Counted from the stretch's first letter, positions 8,809 to 18,063 are shown. The stretch is 64,000 nucleotides of DNA from Dietzia natronolimnaea (GCF_039525805.1 NZ_BAAAHZ010000014.1); one strand, 5' to 3'. Notes: generated by a model not told the origin, from the sequence alone. A program made the numbers and translations.

Positions 8809-10071
8809 TCAGCGGGGCGGCTCGAGCACGTCCTTGCCGACGAACGGCCGCAGCGCCTCCGGCACGACCACGGAACCGTCCGCCTGCTGGTGGTTCTCCA
8901 GGATCGCCACGAGCCAGCGCGTGGTGGCCAGCGTGCCGTTGAGGGTGGCGGCCGTCTGGGGCTTTCCCCCCTCGTCCCGGTAGCGCACCCCCAGCCGGCG
9001 GGCCTGGAACGTCGTGCAGTTGGACGTAGACGTGAGCTCCCGGTAGGCACCCTGGGTCGGGACCCACGCCTCGCAGTCGTACTTGCGGGCGGCCGACGAC
9101 CCCAGGTCCCCACCGGCGATGTCGATCACGCGGAACGGCAGCCCCATGGCCTGCAGCATCTCCTTCTCGAAGCCCAGGAGGCGCAGGTGCTCGGCGTGGG
9201 CCTCCTCCGGCTTGCACCAGGAGAACATCTCGACCTTGTCGAACTGGTGCACGCGGATGATGCCGCGGGTGTCCTTGCCGTGGCTGCCGGCCTCACGCCG
9301 GAAGCAGGAGGACCAGCCGACGTACCGCTTGGGTCCGGCCGACAGGTCCAGGATCTCGCCCTGGTGGTAGCCGGCGAGCGCGACCTCGGAGGTGCCCACC
9401 AGGTAGAGGTCGTCGGCCTCGAGCCGGTAGATCTCGTCGGCGTGGGCGCCGAGGAACCCGGTGCCCTGCATGATCTCGGGGCGCACCAGAACCGGCGGGA
9501 TCATGAGTGTGAAGCCGTTGGCGGTGGCCTTCTGCGCCGCCAACTGCAGCATGCCCAGCTGCAGGAGTGCGCCGTAGCCGGTGAGGAAGTAGAAGCGCGC
9601 GCCCGAGACCTTGGCGCCGCGTTCCATGTCCAGCAGCCCCAGACTCTCCCCGAGCTCGAGGTGGTCCCTCGGCTCGAAGTCGAAGCTCGGGATCTCTCCG
9701 ATCCGCTCGATCTCCACGAAGTCGTCCTCGCCCCCGGCGGGGGTCCCCGCCTCGACGACGTTGGAGATGAGCCGCTGGAGTCGGTCGACCTCGGCCGCGG
9801 CGGACTTCTCGGCCTCCTCGGCGTCCTTGACCGCCTGCTTGAGCGCACCCGCCGCCTCGAGCAGCGCGGGGCGGTCCTCCGGCGAGGCCTGACCGACCTT
9901 CTTGCCGTGCGCCTTCTGCTCGGCGCGCGCGCCGTCCGCGGCGGAGATCGAGGACCGGCGGGCCTCGTCGGCGGCCAGCAGCCGGTCGACCAGCGAGGGG
10001 TCCTCGCCGCGGGTGCGCTGGGAATCGCGGACGAGGTCGGGGTTCTCGCGGAGGAGCCTGAGATCGATCAC
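8809..10071 (-). CDS. serS: Seryl-tRNA synthetase
   Basis: 420 residues from GTG at 10071, a normal length for bacterial SerRS. An N-terminal coiled-coil tRNA-binding arm (about residues 30-100, rich in Lys/Glu/Ala) precedes the class II catalytic core. Motif 2 is seen as CFRREAGSHGKDTRGI and motif 3 region as STSNCTTFQARRLGVRYRD. It charges tRNA-Ser with serine. Its stop lies 11 bases from that of the convergent thioesterase gene. The ankyrin-repeat gene upstream is on the same strand. Confidence 0.97.
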   Translation of the reverse strand: MIDLRLLRENPDLVRDSQRTRGEDPSLVDRLLAADEARRSSISAADGARAEQKAHGKKVGQASPEDRPALLEAAGALKQAVKDAEEAEKSAAAEVDRLQRLISNVVEAGTPAGGEDDFVEIERIGEIPSFDFEPRDHLELGESLGLLDMERGAKVSGARFYFLTGYGALLQLGMLQLAAQKATANGFTLMIPPVLVRPEIMQGTGFLGAHADEIYRLEADDLYLVGTSEVALAGYHQGEILDLSAGPKRYVGWSSCFRREAGSHGKDTRGIIRVHQFDKVEMFSWCKPEEAHAEHLRLLGFEKEMLQAMGLPFRVIDIAGGDLGSSAARKYDCEAWVPTQGAYRELTSTSNCTTFQARRLGVRYRDEGGKPQTAATLNGTLATTRWLVAILENHQQADGSVVVPEALRPFVGKDVLEPPR

Positions 10072-10107
10072 GGCGACCAGCCTAGCGGCCCCGTCCCACC
10101 ACCCGAA

Positions 10108-10551
10108 CTAGACGCCGAAGAGTTCGAGGAAGGCGTCCTTCTCGAACATCCGGGCGGTGTCGACCGCGGTGGGCGTCCCCCCGTTGGGGTCCGCACCGCC
10201 CTCGAACAGCACCCGGACCACCTCGCCGTACCCCTTGAACACCGCCCCCGCGAGCGGGGTCTGCCCGCGGTCGTTCGCGCGGTCGACATCCGCGCCGCGG
10301 GCGAGCAGCGCCCGGACGGTGTCGGGATGCCCGTTGTAGGCGGCCAACATGAGCAGCGCGTCACCGCGCTCGTTCGTCAGGTCCGGGCTCACCCCAGCGT
10401 CGACGTAGGCGGCCAGGCGTTCGGTCTCGCCGTCCCGGGCGAGCTGGAAGAGCATCTGTGCGAACTCGAGGACCTCCGGGTCGACCCCCTCGCGCGGCGC
10501 GCGGGTTCCGCTGTCCGGGCCGCCGGCCTCGTCTCGGTTCTGTCCGCTCAT
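10108..10551 (-). CDS. Small ankyrin-repeat protein
   Basis: 147 residues from ATG at 10551; the open frame further upstream overlaps the divergent gene and is not used. Two to three ankyrin units are visible, with the GDALLMLAAYNGHPDTVRALL and GQTPLAGAVFKGYGEVVRVL consensus helices followed by GADV/GADPN turns. There is no signal peptide, so it is probably a cytoplasmic protein-binding module. It lies 36 bases upstream of serS on the same strand and may be co-transcribed. Partner unknown. Confidence 0.85.
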   Translation of the reverse strand: MSGQNRDEAGGPDSGTRAPREGVDPEVLEFAQMLFQLARDGETERLAAYVDAGVSPDLTNERGDALLMLAAYNGHPDTVRALLARGADVDRANDRGQTPLAGAVFKGYGEVVRVLFEGGADPNGGTPTAVDTARMFEKDAFLELFGV

Positions 10552-10588
10552 GCCCTGAATCCTATCGGGGCGGCGAAGTTGCGGCATC

Positions 10589-11713
10589 ATGGATGCGATG
10601 ATCACCTCCTCGCGATCACCACACCCGGGCCGGTCACTGCTCCGGACCCGGGGCGCGGTCATGGCCTCACTCGTCGCGATCCTGTCCGGCGGGGCGATCA
10701 CCGGTGGACTCATGGCCTCGGCCATGGGGGATCCGAACTCCGCGACGGCGGAACGGATCGCGGCCATCGTCCCGCAGGTCGACCCGAGGACGTTGTCCGG
10801 GCCCGCCTACGCGAACGCGGCCCCGGGAACGTGCCTGACCTGGCAGGTCGACGCGGCCGACCGCGTCACCGCGTTCACGACCGTCGACTGCGCGGAGCCC
10901 CACCGCTTCGAGGTCGCCGGCCGCATCGACCTCTCCGGGGTACCCGGGTTCGGCGAGAACACCCCGCTCCCGGACAACTCGAGGTTGGCCCCGATCGGCA
11001 TCGATCGCTGTTTGCCACTGATCACCCGCTACGCGGGGGGCCGCGAGGTCGACCCGGCGGGTCGGTTCACCGGGCTGGTCGTCCCCCCGTCCGAGGAGGG
11101 CTGGGCCAAGGGCGACCACACCGTGTTGTGCGGCGTCGCCGCGGCCGAACTCAACGGCCGGTCGACCACCTCGACAGGGGTGTTCGCGGAGGCCGACCAG
11201 CACCGACGGTGGGACCCCGGCACCTGCCTGGGGTTCACCGACGAGGGACTTCCCGGTGCGCCGGTGCCGTGTTCGGAGGACCACGCGATCGAGGTGGTCT
11301 CCGACGTCGACGTCTCCGGACTCTTCCCGGACGCGCCCACCCCGCCCGAGCCGCGGGTGCAGTCCGAGCTCACCGCGGACGCCTGCCTCGCCGCCGGGAC
11401 CGCCTACCTGGGCGACGGGGAGGCCCTGCGCCGCACCACCCTGATCTCCACGCTCGTCAACCCGATCTCACAGATCTCGTGGGCGACCGGGAGCCGCACC
11501 GTCAACTGCGGGCTGATGCGGGCCGCCGACCCCGGGCCGTTCGCGGTGCTGCGGGGGTCCGCGCGGCAGGGAGTGCTGATCGACGGCTCCACCCCGGTGC
11601 CACCCACCACCACCGAGGTCCCGCCACCCGGGGTCGGCCAGGGGACACCCGGCACGCCGACCGACCCGGATCCCGGGACCGTGTCCGTCCCGATCCCCGG
11701 CGGTACGCCGTGA
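10589..11713 (+). CDS. Membrane-anchored septum-formation family protein (Rv3835-like)
   Basis: 374 residues. A short cytoplasmic tail is followed by one membrane segment (about residues 30-50, VMASLVAILSGGAITGGLM). The exported part contains two Cys-containing Septum_form-type blocks: GTCLTW...VDCAEPHRFEV near residue 73 and GTCLGF...VPCSEDHAIEV near residue 210. The C-terminus is Pro/Thr-rich. Proteins with this domain have been linked to septum formation in actinobacteria; the exact role is not established. The neighbours serS (divergent) and a small zincin (overlapping downstream) match Rv3834c-Rv3836 of M. tuberculosis. Confidence 0.85.
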   Translation: MDAMITSSRSPHPGRSLLRTRGAVMASLVAILSGGAITGGLMASAMGDPNSATAERIAAIVPQVDPRTLSGPAYANAAPGTCLTWQVDAADRVTAFTTVDCAEPHRFEVAGRIDLSGVPGFGENTPLPDNSRLAPIGIDRCLPLITRYAGGREVDPAGRFTGLVVPPSEEGWAKGDHTVLCGVAAAELNGRSTTSTGVFAEADQHRRWDPGTCLGFTDEGLPGAPVPCSEDHAIEVVSDVDVSGLFPDAPTPPEPRVQSELTADACLAAGTAYLGDGEALRRTTLISTLVNPISQISWATGSRTVNCGLMRAADPGPFAVLRGSARQGVLIDGSTPVPPTTTEVPPPGVGQGTPGTPTDPDPGTVSVPIPGGTP

Positions 11714-12060
11714 GCATCGTCGTGGCCGAATCCCGGTTCGAGTCGCTCGTCGACGACGCACTGGACTCCGTCCCGGACGCGTTGTTCGACGCGATGGACA
11801 ACGTGGTGGTCCTCATCGCCGACCGCCATCCGGAGGAACCGGGCCTCCTGGGCCTGTACGAGGGCGTGGCGTTGACCGAGCGTGACACCACCTACTCGGG
11901 TTTCCTGCCCGACACGATCACGATCTACCGGGGTGCGCTGTGCGACTTCTGCTCCACCGAGGAGCAGTTGGTCCACGAGGTGGCGGTGACGGTCATCCAC
12001 GAGATCGCCCACCACTTCGGGATCGAGGAGCACACCCTGCACGCCCTCGGCTGGGGCTGA
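11710..12060 (+). CDS. Small zincin-like metallopeptidase family protein (Rv3836-like)
   Basis: 116 residues starting at a GTG that overlaps the stop of the preceding gene (GTGA at 11710-11713), so the two are almost certainly co-translated. The zinc-binding HEXXH motif is HEIAHHFGI near residue 99, followed by an acidic residue four positions on (GIEEHTLHALGWG). This minimal zincin fold is widespread in actinobacteria (DUF1025 type). Substrate is unknown. The tight coupling to the septum-formation protein suggests a joint function at or under the membrane, which is inference. Confidence 0.87.
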   Translation: MSIVVAESRFESLVDDALDSVPDALFDAMDNVVVLIADRHPEEPGLLGLYEGVALTERDTTYSGFLPDTITIYRGALCDFCSTEEQLVHEVAVTVIHEIAHHFGIEEHTLHALGWG

Positions 12061-12073
12061 CCGGACCTGGGCA

Positions 12074-15073
12074 TCACAGCTGGTCCGACGTGACCAGCCC
12101 GTCCCGCACCGCCTTGGTCAGCCGCACGTACCCGCCTGTACCGGGATCGCGGATCCAGGTTCGCGGGCCGGCCTTCGGCAGGCCCCGGGCGGCGAATCCG
12201 GTGGCGTCCGGCCGATACCAGTTCGTCACCGGGATGTCGTCGACGACGTGGACGATATCCGGTCGGCCGGTGAGCGGGACCGAGGCGAGTGCGCCACCGA
12301 CGTCGGCCGCGGTGATCGCCGTGGAGCCCCACCGGCTCACCGCGGCGACGGCGACCGGACCCGTGGCAGCGGACACGCCGTACAGCACGGCGAGGTCGAC
12401 CTCGGGCAGATCCCCGAGCGCGTCGGCGACCTGGATCGGGAACACCGGGCCGTGCGCCGTGCGGACCACCGTGCTCGCCTGGCCGAGCTGCCAGTAGTCA
12501 CCGTCCCGGTCACGCTCGAAGATGTCGTCGGTGGACACCCACGTGTCGCCCCGACGGAACACCCCACGCAGCCGGCGAACGGAGGCGTCCACCCGGAGAC
12601 GGGGCCGGGTGAGGAGCACCCCGGGCGCGCCGACCCCGCTCGGCACGGCGTAGCCACCGGGACCGGTCCTGATCGCGCCCGAGTCGGGGTCGACCTCGAC
12701 GAGCCGCACCTCGGCGGTGCCGGGCAGCGGACGGCCGCGCGCGCCTTGCTTGGTCGTCGAGAGATTGGCGAGGACGACATCGACCTCGGTGCCGGAGTAG
12801 AACTCGAGGACCCGGGTCCCCGGGTAGCGGTCCAGCAGCCGCCGCCACACCCCGCGGGGCATGCCCGATCCCATGAAGAGCGGGATCGCCGGGAGGGTCT
12901 CGCCCGGATGCACCGGCCGACGGACCAGCTCGCGCATCATCGCCCACGTATAGGACACGGCCGTGACCCCGTAGCGGCGGATCTCCTCGTCGAAGGTCGC
13001 CGGGTCGAATCCGCGCGACAGCGCGATCCGGGACCCGGCGGCCACGGCCCCGCCGACGGCGGTGAGCAGACCGGACGGGTGATGGAGTGGACTGAGGCAG
13101 TACACCGTCGACGCGGCGGTCAGGCGCGCGGCGCTGGCGGTGCCGAACGCGGAGAGCGCCCACCGGTGGTTGGTCACGAGCTTGGTCTGCCATGCTCCCG
13201 TCGAGCGGGTGAAGACGACGAAGGCGAGGTCGCCGGCGCGGCCGGGGTCCGGCACGTACCAGCGGGGCAGCTCGACCGCATCGGGGTCGATGCGTTCGAG
13301 GTCGACCAGCCCTGCGCCGAGGTCTCCGGGCAGGTCGCGGTCCGCGCCGCCGCCGAGGACGAGCGCCCGCGCCCCGGCGTCGGTGACCCTGGCGGCGTGC
13401 TCCGGGTCGACGACCACCTCGGACACGGAACTGAGCGTCAACAGTTCGGCCAGATCCTGCGACGGGGGCAACAGCACGGCCACGGCGCCGAGACGCGACA
13501 GCGCGGCGATCGCGACCAGCGCCGAGGGCCGGGTCTCCATGAGCACACCGATGTGGTCGCCCTGGCGCACCCCGACCTCGATCATCCCCCTCACCACGTT
13601 CGTGATCCGGGCGTCGACGGCCGAGTACGTGTGGACGCGGTCGGAGAACAGGAAGCACGCGTCATCAGGCTGCGTCCGCGCACGCTCGGCCATGATCTTG
13701 GCGAACGAGATGCGTGTCCCCGTCTGGATCTGCCCCAGTCGCAACAGGCGCGGCGCGGCGTGCAGCGCCTCGTATCCCAGGGCCCGCGTCGTCCGCAGAG
13801 TGCCCACGGCGAGGTGGCCGGCACCGCGCACCACACCGACCCCCACCCCGGCGATCTGCGTCGCCCCTTCCGTCGCGAGCATCACCGCCGTGCCCGGAGA
13901 CGGGTCACCACCGGAGTCGGGCCCGACCTCGACGATGCCCTTCGGACGATCTCCGGTGCCTTCTCTCCAGTCGATCCAGTCGGCGACGGCAGGCCATGTC
14001 AGCGAGGAGGCGGTCGAGCCGACGACGAGTCCGAAATGCCCGGCGCGGACCGGGAACTCGAAGACGTCCGCGCCGGGGGCGACGGCCGCGATCTTTCTGA
14101 CGCCCGCCGGGACGCCGATTTCGTCGACTTCCCCCAGGACTGCGAGGACGGGACAGGTGATGTCGGCCAGGGACACGACGTGATCTCCGACGACGAAGCC
14201 GCCGACCATCATCCGATTCTGGATGATCACCTGGTGGAGCACGTCGACGATCGCCGGTCCGGACCACGCGACGAATCCCTCGCCGCCGAGAAAGCGGCGC
14301 TGCCGCTCGTGTCCGATCAGCGCCTCGCGGTCGTGGAGTTGACGCAGGAAACCCACCTGCGCACGCGCGGTCTTGATCGGGTCGAGCAGACGGAACCCGG
14401 CTGAGGCCATCCACCCGGGGAGCGAGCGGTCGCTGAAGACGTGGTCGGCGACGAAGCGGGCGACGTTCACGATCAGGTCCTCGGGTACGCCGAGCGGGGC
14501 GTTACCGCGGACGTCGACGGGCGCGCCGAACGTCACGACGCTCTCGAGGTCGCGCGAGCGCCGGTATGCCGCGGCCTGATAGCAGAACATGCCACCCTGG
14601 CTGTACCCCGCGAGATGCACCGAGCGACCCGTGGCCGCGGTGACGAGGTCGACGGCGTCGCTCACGGCGACCACGTGGTCGGTGAGGGTGCGTTCGAGTC
14701 CGCCGTCCTCGAGGTCCGGGGAGCCGAAGTCGATCACCCAGGGATCCATGCCGGCCGCGTGCAGCGCGGCCACCGCGCTCGTCGACGGGGAGACGTCCCA
14801 GACGTCGGCGGAGATCATCATGGGGGGCACGAGCACGATCGGCGGGCGCGGTCTCTCTTCCGCATCACCGCCGACACGTCCATGCTCCGCGACCCCCGCC
14901 ACCGGCGCGTAGTAGCGGCGCAGCCGGAACATCGGCCGACGGGTGGCGATCTCGAACGGCGAGAACTCCTCGTCGGTCTGGAGACCGCCGAAACGCAGGA
15001 CCTCGATCGCGTTGACGACGTACGACGTCGCGGTCTTGAGAGCGACGGCGAGGATGTCGGGGCTGAGGGTCAT
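12074..15073 (-). CDS. Fusion of alpha/beta hydrolase and degenerate acyl-CoA-synthetase-like domain
   Basis: 999 residues. The N-terminal ~370 residues are an alpha/beta hydrolase of the PHA-synthase/PhaC-like type, with nucleophile motif LAGYSQGGMF near residue 175 and candidate Asp and His in LGEVDEIG and RAGHFGLV. The C-terminal ~530 residues follow the ANL (acyl-CoA synthetase) pattern, including a FYSGTEVDVVL block. Several ANL motifs are altered: the phosphate-binding loop reads FTRSTGAWQTKL instead of a TSGTTGxPKG form, and the C-terminal catalytic Lys region reads IPVTNWYRPDATG with no Lys. A hydrolase-adenylation fusion of this kind occurs in other mycolate-type actinobacteria. A lipid substrate is likely; whether the second domain adenylates is doubtful. 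Confidence 0.8.
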   Translation of the reverse strand: MTLSPDILAVALKTATSYVVNAIEVLRFGGLQTDEEFSPFEIATRRPMFRLRRYYAPVAGVAEHGRVGGDAEERPRPPIVLVPPMMISADVWDVSPSTSAVAALHAAGMDPWVIDFGSPDLEDGGLERTLTDHVVAVSDAVDLVTAATGRSVHLAGYSQGGMFCYQAAAYRRSRDLESVVTFGAPVDVRGNAPLGVPEDLIVNVARFVADHVFSDRSLPGWMASAGFRLLDPIKTARAQVGFLRQLHDREALIGHERQRRFLGGEGFVAWSGPAIVDVLHQVIIQNRMMVGGFVVGDHVVSLADITCPVLAVLGEVDEIGVPAGVRKIAAVAPGADVFEFPVRAGHFGLVVGSTASSLTWPAVADWIDWREGTGDRPKGIVEVGPDSGGDPSPGTAVMLATEGATQIAGVGVGVVRGAGHLAVGTLRTTRALGYEALHAAPRLLRLGQIQTGTRISFAKIMAERARTQPDDACFLFSDRVHTYSAVDARITNVVRGMIEVGVRQGDHIGVLMETRPSALVAIAALSRLGAVAVLLPPSQDLAELLTLSSVSEVVVDPEHAARVTDAGARALVLGGGADRDLPGDLGAGLVDLERIDPDAVELPRWYVPDPGRAGDLAFVVFTRSTGAWQTKLVTNHRWALSAFGTASAARLTAASTVYCLSPLHHPSGLLTAVGGAVAAGSRIALSRGFDPATFDEEIRRYGVTAVSYTWAMMRELVRRPVHPGETLPAIPLFMGSGMPRGVWRRLLDRYPGTRVLEFYSGTEVDVVLANLSTTKQGARGRPLPGTAEVRLVEVDPDSGAIRTGPGGYAVPSGVGAPGVLLTRPRLRVDASVRRLRGVFRRGDTWVSTDDIFERDRDGDYWQLGQASTVVRTAHGPVFPIQVADALGDLPEVDLAVLYGVSAATGPVAVAAVSRWGSTAITAADVGGALASVPLTGRPDIVHVVDDIPVTNWYRPDATGFAARGLPKAGPRTWIRDPGTGGYVRLTKAVRDGLVTSDQL

Positions 15074-15174
15074 GGTGGGTCTGACACTAGGGCGCGACTT
15101 CTGGTCGGAGTGGTCAGTTCACGAACAGAGTGGAGGACGGGGCGCGAAAGGTGGTCGGCCCGGCGCACCGCCGG

Positions 15175-15807
15175 TCAGAACGGCGGGCGTCCGAGGTGGT
15201 CGCCCCACCGCTCACAGGACCACCCACCGCGGTCCGGCGCCAACTCGATGACCCCGCAGTTGGGGATCCGGTTGACCAGCGCCCACTGCGAGGGGACGGC
15301 GCCGGCGAACACCGCGATCATCCGCATGAGGGTGCCGTGCACCACCAGCACCACGTCGATACCGTTGTCGAGGTGGCTCTCGCGGAGCTCCGTCACCAAC
15401 GGCATCGCGCGTTCCTGCACGTCCAGCGCGCTCTCTCCCCCCGGCAGGCACGAGGAGAGGTCACCGTGCTCCAGCCAGTCCCGCACGACCCGGTTGTACG
15501 CCAGCAGCGCCTCGGTGCCGGTCCTCATCTCGTACTGTCCGGCCTGTACCTCGTACACCCCCGGCACGGCCCGGGTGGGCAGTTCTGTCGCGTCGGCGAT
15601 CAGGCCGGCGGTCTCGCGGGCGCGCGCCGCCTCGGAACTGAGGATCACGCTCGGCGAGATGCCGGAGGCGGCGAGCTCGGCGCCCACCGTCCGCGCCTGG
15701 TCCCGCCCGAGGTCGGTGAGGGGGGCGCCGGGCAGGGCGGTGTCGAGGGCACCGGCGACGTTGGACGGGGTCTGACCGTGCCGGACCAGGTGCAGCCGCG
15801 CGCTCAC
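15175..15807 (-). CDS. Histidine phosphatase family protein (phosphoglycerate-mutase-like, Rv3837c-like)
   Basis: 210 residues from a GTG at 15807 overlapping the pheA stop (GTGA). The catalytic RHG motif is LVRHGQTPSN at residues 7-16, the conserved ILSSEAARARETA block lies near residue 56 and the second catalytic His is in VLVVHGTLMRM near 160. The family covers phosphatases and mutases; the short length and neighbourhood fit the phosphatase branch rather than glycolytic GpmA. The order pheA then this gene is the same as in M. tuberculosis (Rv3838c-Rv3837c). Confidence 0.88.
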   Translation of the reverse strand: MSARLHLVRHGQTPSNVAGALDTALPGAPLTDLGRDQARTVGAELAASGISPSVILSSEAARARETAGLIADATELPTRAVPGVYEVQAGQYEMRTGTEALLAYNRVVRDWLEHGDLSSCLPGGESALDVQERAMPLVTELRESHLDNGIDVVLVVHGTLMRMIAVFAGAVPSQWALVNRIPNCGVIELAPDRGGWSCERWGDHLGRPPF

Positions 15808-16781
15808 CGGTCGCCGGTCCCGCGCTCGCCGGTCCCGCGCTCGCCGTTCCCGCGCTCATCGACCCCGCGCCGGAGACAGTCGATCCAGTCGAGCGCCTCG
15901 GATCGGTCGGGGGGCGCGGAGCCGGCGCCGACACCGTCGGCGACGGGCCACGATCCGAGGAAGCGGAGGTCGGCGGTCCGATGGTGCAGTGCCGCCAACG
16001 CCTCGGCCACCACGGGGTCGTCGATGTGCCCGACGAGGTCGACGTGGAAGAGGTAGGTGAACCGCTCGACGCGGGTGGGTCGGGAACCGATCCGGGTGAG
16101 GTCGATGTCGCGGATCGACAGCTCCGTAAGGGCCTGGACCAGTGAGTTCGGCTCGTGAGGAAGCCCGAAGACCACGCAGGTCCGATCGTGTCCGGTGCGC
16201 CCGAGTGGAGGCCCCGGGCGACCCACCAGGACGAACCGGGTGCGCGCCCCACCCACGTCGGCCACGTTCTCCGCGAGCGGGACGAGGCCGTTGATCTCCC
16301 CCGCTCGCGCGGGCGCGGCGGTGGCGTCGGCGTCACCCGCCGCCACCTGCTCGGCCCCGGCCGCGGTGGAGGTGGTGGTCTCGATGTGGGCCCGCGGCAG
16401 GTTCACGCCGACCCAGCGGCGCACCTGCGCGGCGGCGATCGGATGGGTCCGCAGGACCCGGACCTCGTCGGCGGCGGTGCCGGGCCGGACGAGGATGGAG
16501 AAGACCACGTCCAACTCCGTCTCGGCGAAGATCTGCAACCGCCGCCCCGCGGCGAGCGCGTCGCCGGTGGGGTTGACGGTGCCGTCGACCGAGTTCTCGA
16601 ACGGTACGCACGCGTAGTCGGCCGCACCGTCCCTGACCATCGCCAACGCCTCGTCCGGTGTGCCGGCCGGGACGGCCTCGGCACCGGCGAGCAGCGCCGA
16701 GGTGTGCGCGTCCGCGCGGAGACGGTGCAGCGCGGCATCGGTGAACGTCCCGGGCGGGCCCAGGTAGGCGACGGTGACCAC
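15804..16781 (-). CDS. pheA: Prephenate dehydratase
   Basis: 325 residues from a GTG at 16781. The start gives MVTVAYLGPPGTFT, the typical N-terminus. The catalytic domain includes CVPFENSVDGTV and the later FVLVGRP edge; an ACT regulatory domain follows (about residues 200-280) with the ESRP-like region here as GSRPTR and FYLF-like as FTYLFHVDL, consistent with feedback control by phenylalanine. It converts prephenate to phenylpyruvate. The last ~16 residues are a low-complexity tail (ERGNGERGTGERGTGDR) encoded by tandem 15-bp repeats and not part of the enzyme fold. Confidence 0.94.
   Translation of the reverse strand: MVTVAYLGPPGTFTDAALHRLRADAHTSALLAGAEAVPAGTPDEALAMVRDGAADYACVPFENSVDGTVNPTGDALAAGRRLQIFAETELDVVFSILVRPGTAADEVRVLRTHPIAAAQVRRWVGVNLPRAHIETTTSTAAGAEQVAAGDADATAAPARAGEINGLVPLAENVADVGGARTRFVLVGRPGPPLGRTGHDRTCVVFGLPHEPNSLVQALTELSIRDIDLTRIGSRPTRVERFTYLFHVDLVGHIDDPVVAEALAALHHRTADLRFLGSWPVADGVGAGSAPPDRSEALDWIDCLRRGVDERGNGERGTGERGTGDR
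15813..15857. repeat. 15-bp tandem repeat at the 3' end of pheA
   Basis: Three consecutive copies of GCCGGTCCCGCGCTC (15813-15827, 15828-15842, and 15843-15857 with one change) encode the Gly-Glu-Arg-Gly-rich tail of PheA in frame, so copy-number change would lengthen or shorten the tail by five residues without breaking the overlap with the next gene. Confidence 0.85.
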
Positions 16782-16801
16782 GACGACAAGACTAGCCAGC
16801 G

Positions 16802-17341
16802 TCAGCGGCGCCGAGCGGACGCGAGGTCCGCGGAGACCTCGTGCAGGGAGCCCTCCGGCACCAGGACGCACGTCACGACGTCCCGGATCGCCTCCCGCGC
16901 GGACCTCGACAGGGCGACGAGCGCAGCCGGGTCGGGGGCGGAGAGTGCGGCCCGGACGTCTCCGCCCGTCATCGCCGCGACCGCGCCCGCGAGCAGGGCC
17001 CACACCTGACCGGCATCCGTGCACCGGGGGATCAGGCCCGACCCGAAGCCGACGCCGGAGTGGGCGGCCAGCGCCAACAGATCGACCAGCCGGTCGGCCG
17101 CGGGCCCCTGCCCACCCAGACCCGGCGCGACGTCGATCACGGCCGCGGTGTCGGCCGCCAACACCGCGGCGACGGCGTCGGGCACGGGGAGACCGGGGGC
17201 GGGTTCCGCGGGCACCTCGACCGGGTCCGGAACCGACCACCGGGACAGCGTGGTCGCGAGACCCGACGCGGTCGCCACGAGATCCTCGAGGAGATCGGGC
17301 CGGGAGGGACCGCGGCTGAGCAGTTCGAGTGAGACCGTCAT
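16802..17341 (-). CDS. Hypothetical protein upstream of pheA
   Basis: 179 residues from ATG at 17341, with its stop 20 bases before the pheA start on the same strand, so co-transcription is likely. The protein is Ala/Leu/Asp-rich, has no signal peptide or membrane segment, and shows no motif I recognise. Two cysteines (PRCTDAG, VVTCVLV) are far apart. Its length, codon use and position between actinobacterial core genes support it being real. Function unknown. Confidence 0.65.
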   Translation of the reverse strand: MTVSLELLSRGPSRPDLLEDLVATASGLATTLSRWSVPDPVEVPAEPAPGLPVPDAVAAVLAADTAAVIDVAPGLGGQGPAADRLVDLLALAAHSGVGFGSGLIPRCTDAGQVWALLAGAVAAMTGGDVRAALSAPDPAALVALSRSAREAIRDVVTCVLVPEGSLHEVSADLASARRR

Positions 17342-17382
17342 GATCACAGGTCTACACCGCGGCGTTGCTAGTCTCTCCCCCG

Positions 17383-18063
17383 ATGGGTTCCGACGACTCC
17401 CCCGCCCCCGATCACGCCCCCGCCCCGGACGACGCCCCCGACGCTTCTCACCTGACCCCGGAGGAGAAGCGCGGGCCGCGCACGATCCACGTGGCCCTGG
17501 CGATGCTGGCGGCCCTCCTGATCGTGGCGGTGGCGACGAATCCCGCGGCGGTCCTGCCCCGGGACTCCACGCTGCACGGTGCCCACCACCTGGACGAGGA
17601 GTCGGGGCTGGAGATCGCCGTCCCCATCGGGTGGCAGATCGTCGGTCGACCGGAGATCGGTTCCATCCAGATGGTGCCGGTGGGCTCCGGCCACGCACTC
17701 GACACCCGGATCCTCGCCGGTGTGCTCGAACCCGGGATCGCCGCCGCCGCGATCGCCGACGACCAGGGTGCCGCCACCGCGCTGGCGGAGATCATCCAGC
17801 TCTACCTCATGGGGGTCTCGGGGACCCGGGACGAACTGCGCGTCACCGACGTCCGCAACGAGGCCGGCGAGGGTGTGGCGGTCTCCTACGTCCTGGTCCC
17901 CCACGACCCCGAGGAGGCCACCGCCGGTGGGCTGGTCTACGCCGCCGTGTTCGGGTCCGAGGGACGGCGGTGGTGGGTGGCGTACGTGACGACGGCCCAG
18001 CAATCGACCCCCGGTCCCCGCTGGATGGACCGGATCGTCGGCGACGTGCGGTTGCCCGGGTGA
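17383..18063 (+). CDS. Hypothetical single-pass membrane protein
   Basis: 226 residues from ATG at 17383. An acidic Pro/Asp-rich cytoplasmic tail of ~35 residues precedes one membrane segment (about residues 47-65, VALAMLAALLIVAVAT). The exported ~150 residues look like a compact alpha/beta domain with LEIAVPIGWQIVG at its start, a pattern like small LpqN/DUF-type exported domains of actinobacteria, but I cannot name it. It overlaps the next gene by 4 bp (GTGA), which ties it to the CPBP protease. Function unknown. Confidence 0.72.
   Translation: MGSDDSPAPDHAPAPDDAPDASHLTPEEKRGPRTIHVALAMLAALLIVAVATNPAAVLPRDSTLHGAHHLDEESGLEIAVPIGWQIVGRPEIGSIQMVPVGSGHALDTRILAGVLEPGIAAAAIADDQGAATALAEIIQLYLMGVSGTRDELRVTDVRNEAGEGVAVSYVLVPHDPEEATAGGLVYAAVFGSEGRRWWVAYVTTAQQSTPGPRWMDRIVGDVRLPG

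Noticed and set aside
8890..11709. N-terminal ~940 codons of the open frame ending at 12060
   Set aside because: Antisense to serS and shadowing the septum-formation gene. Only the last ~116 codons, from the GTG at 11710, form a recognisable zincin.
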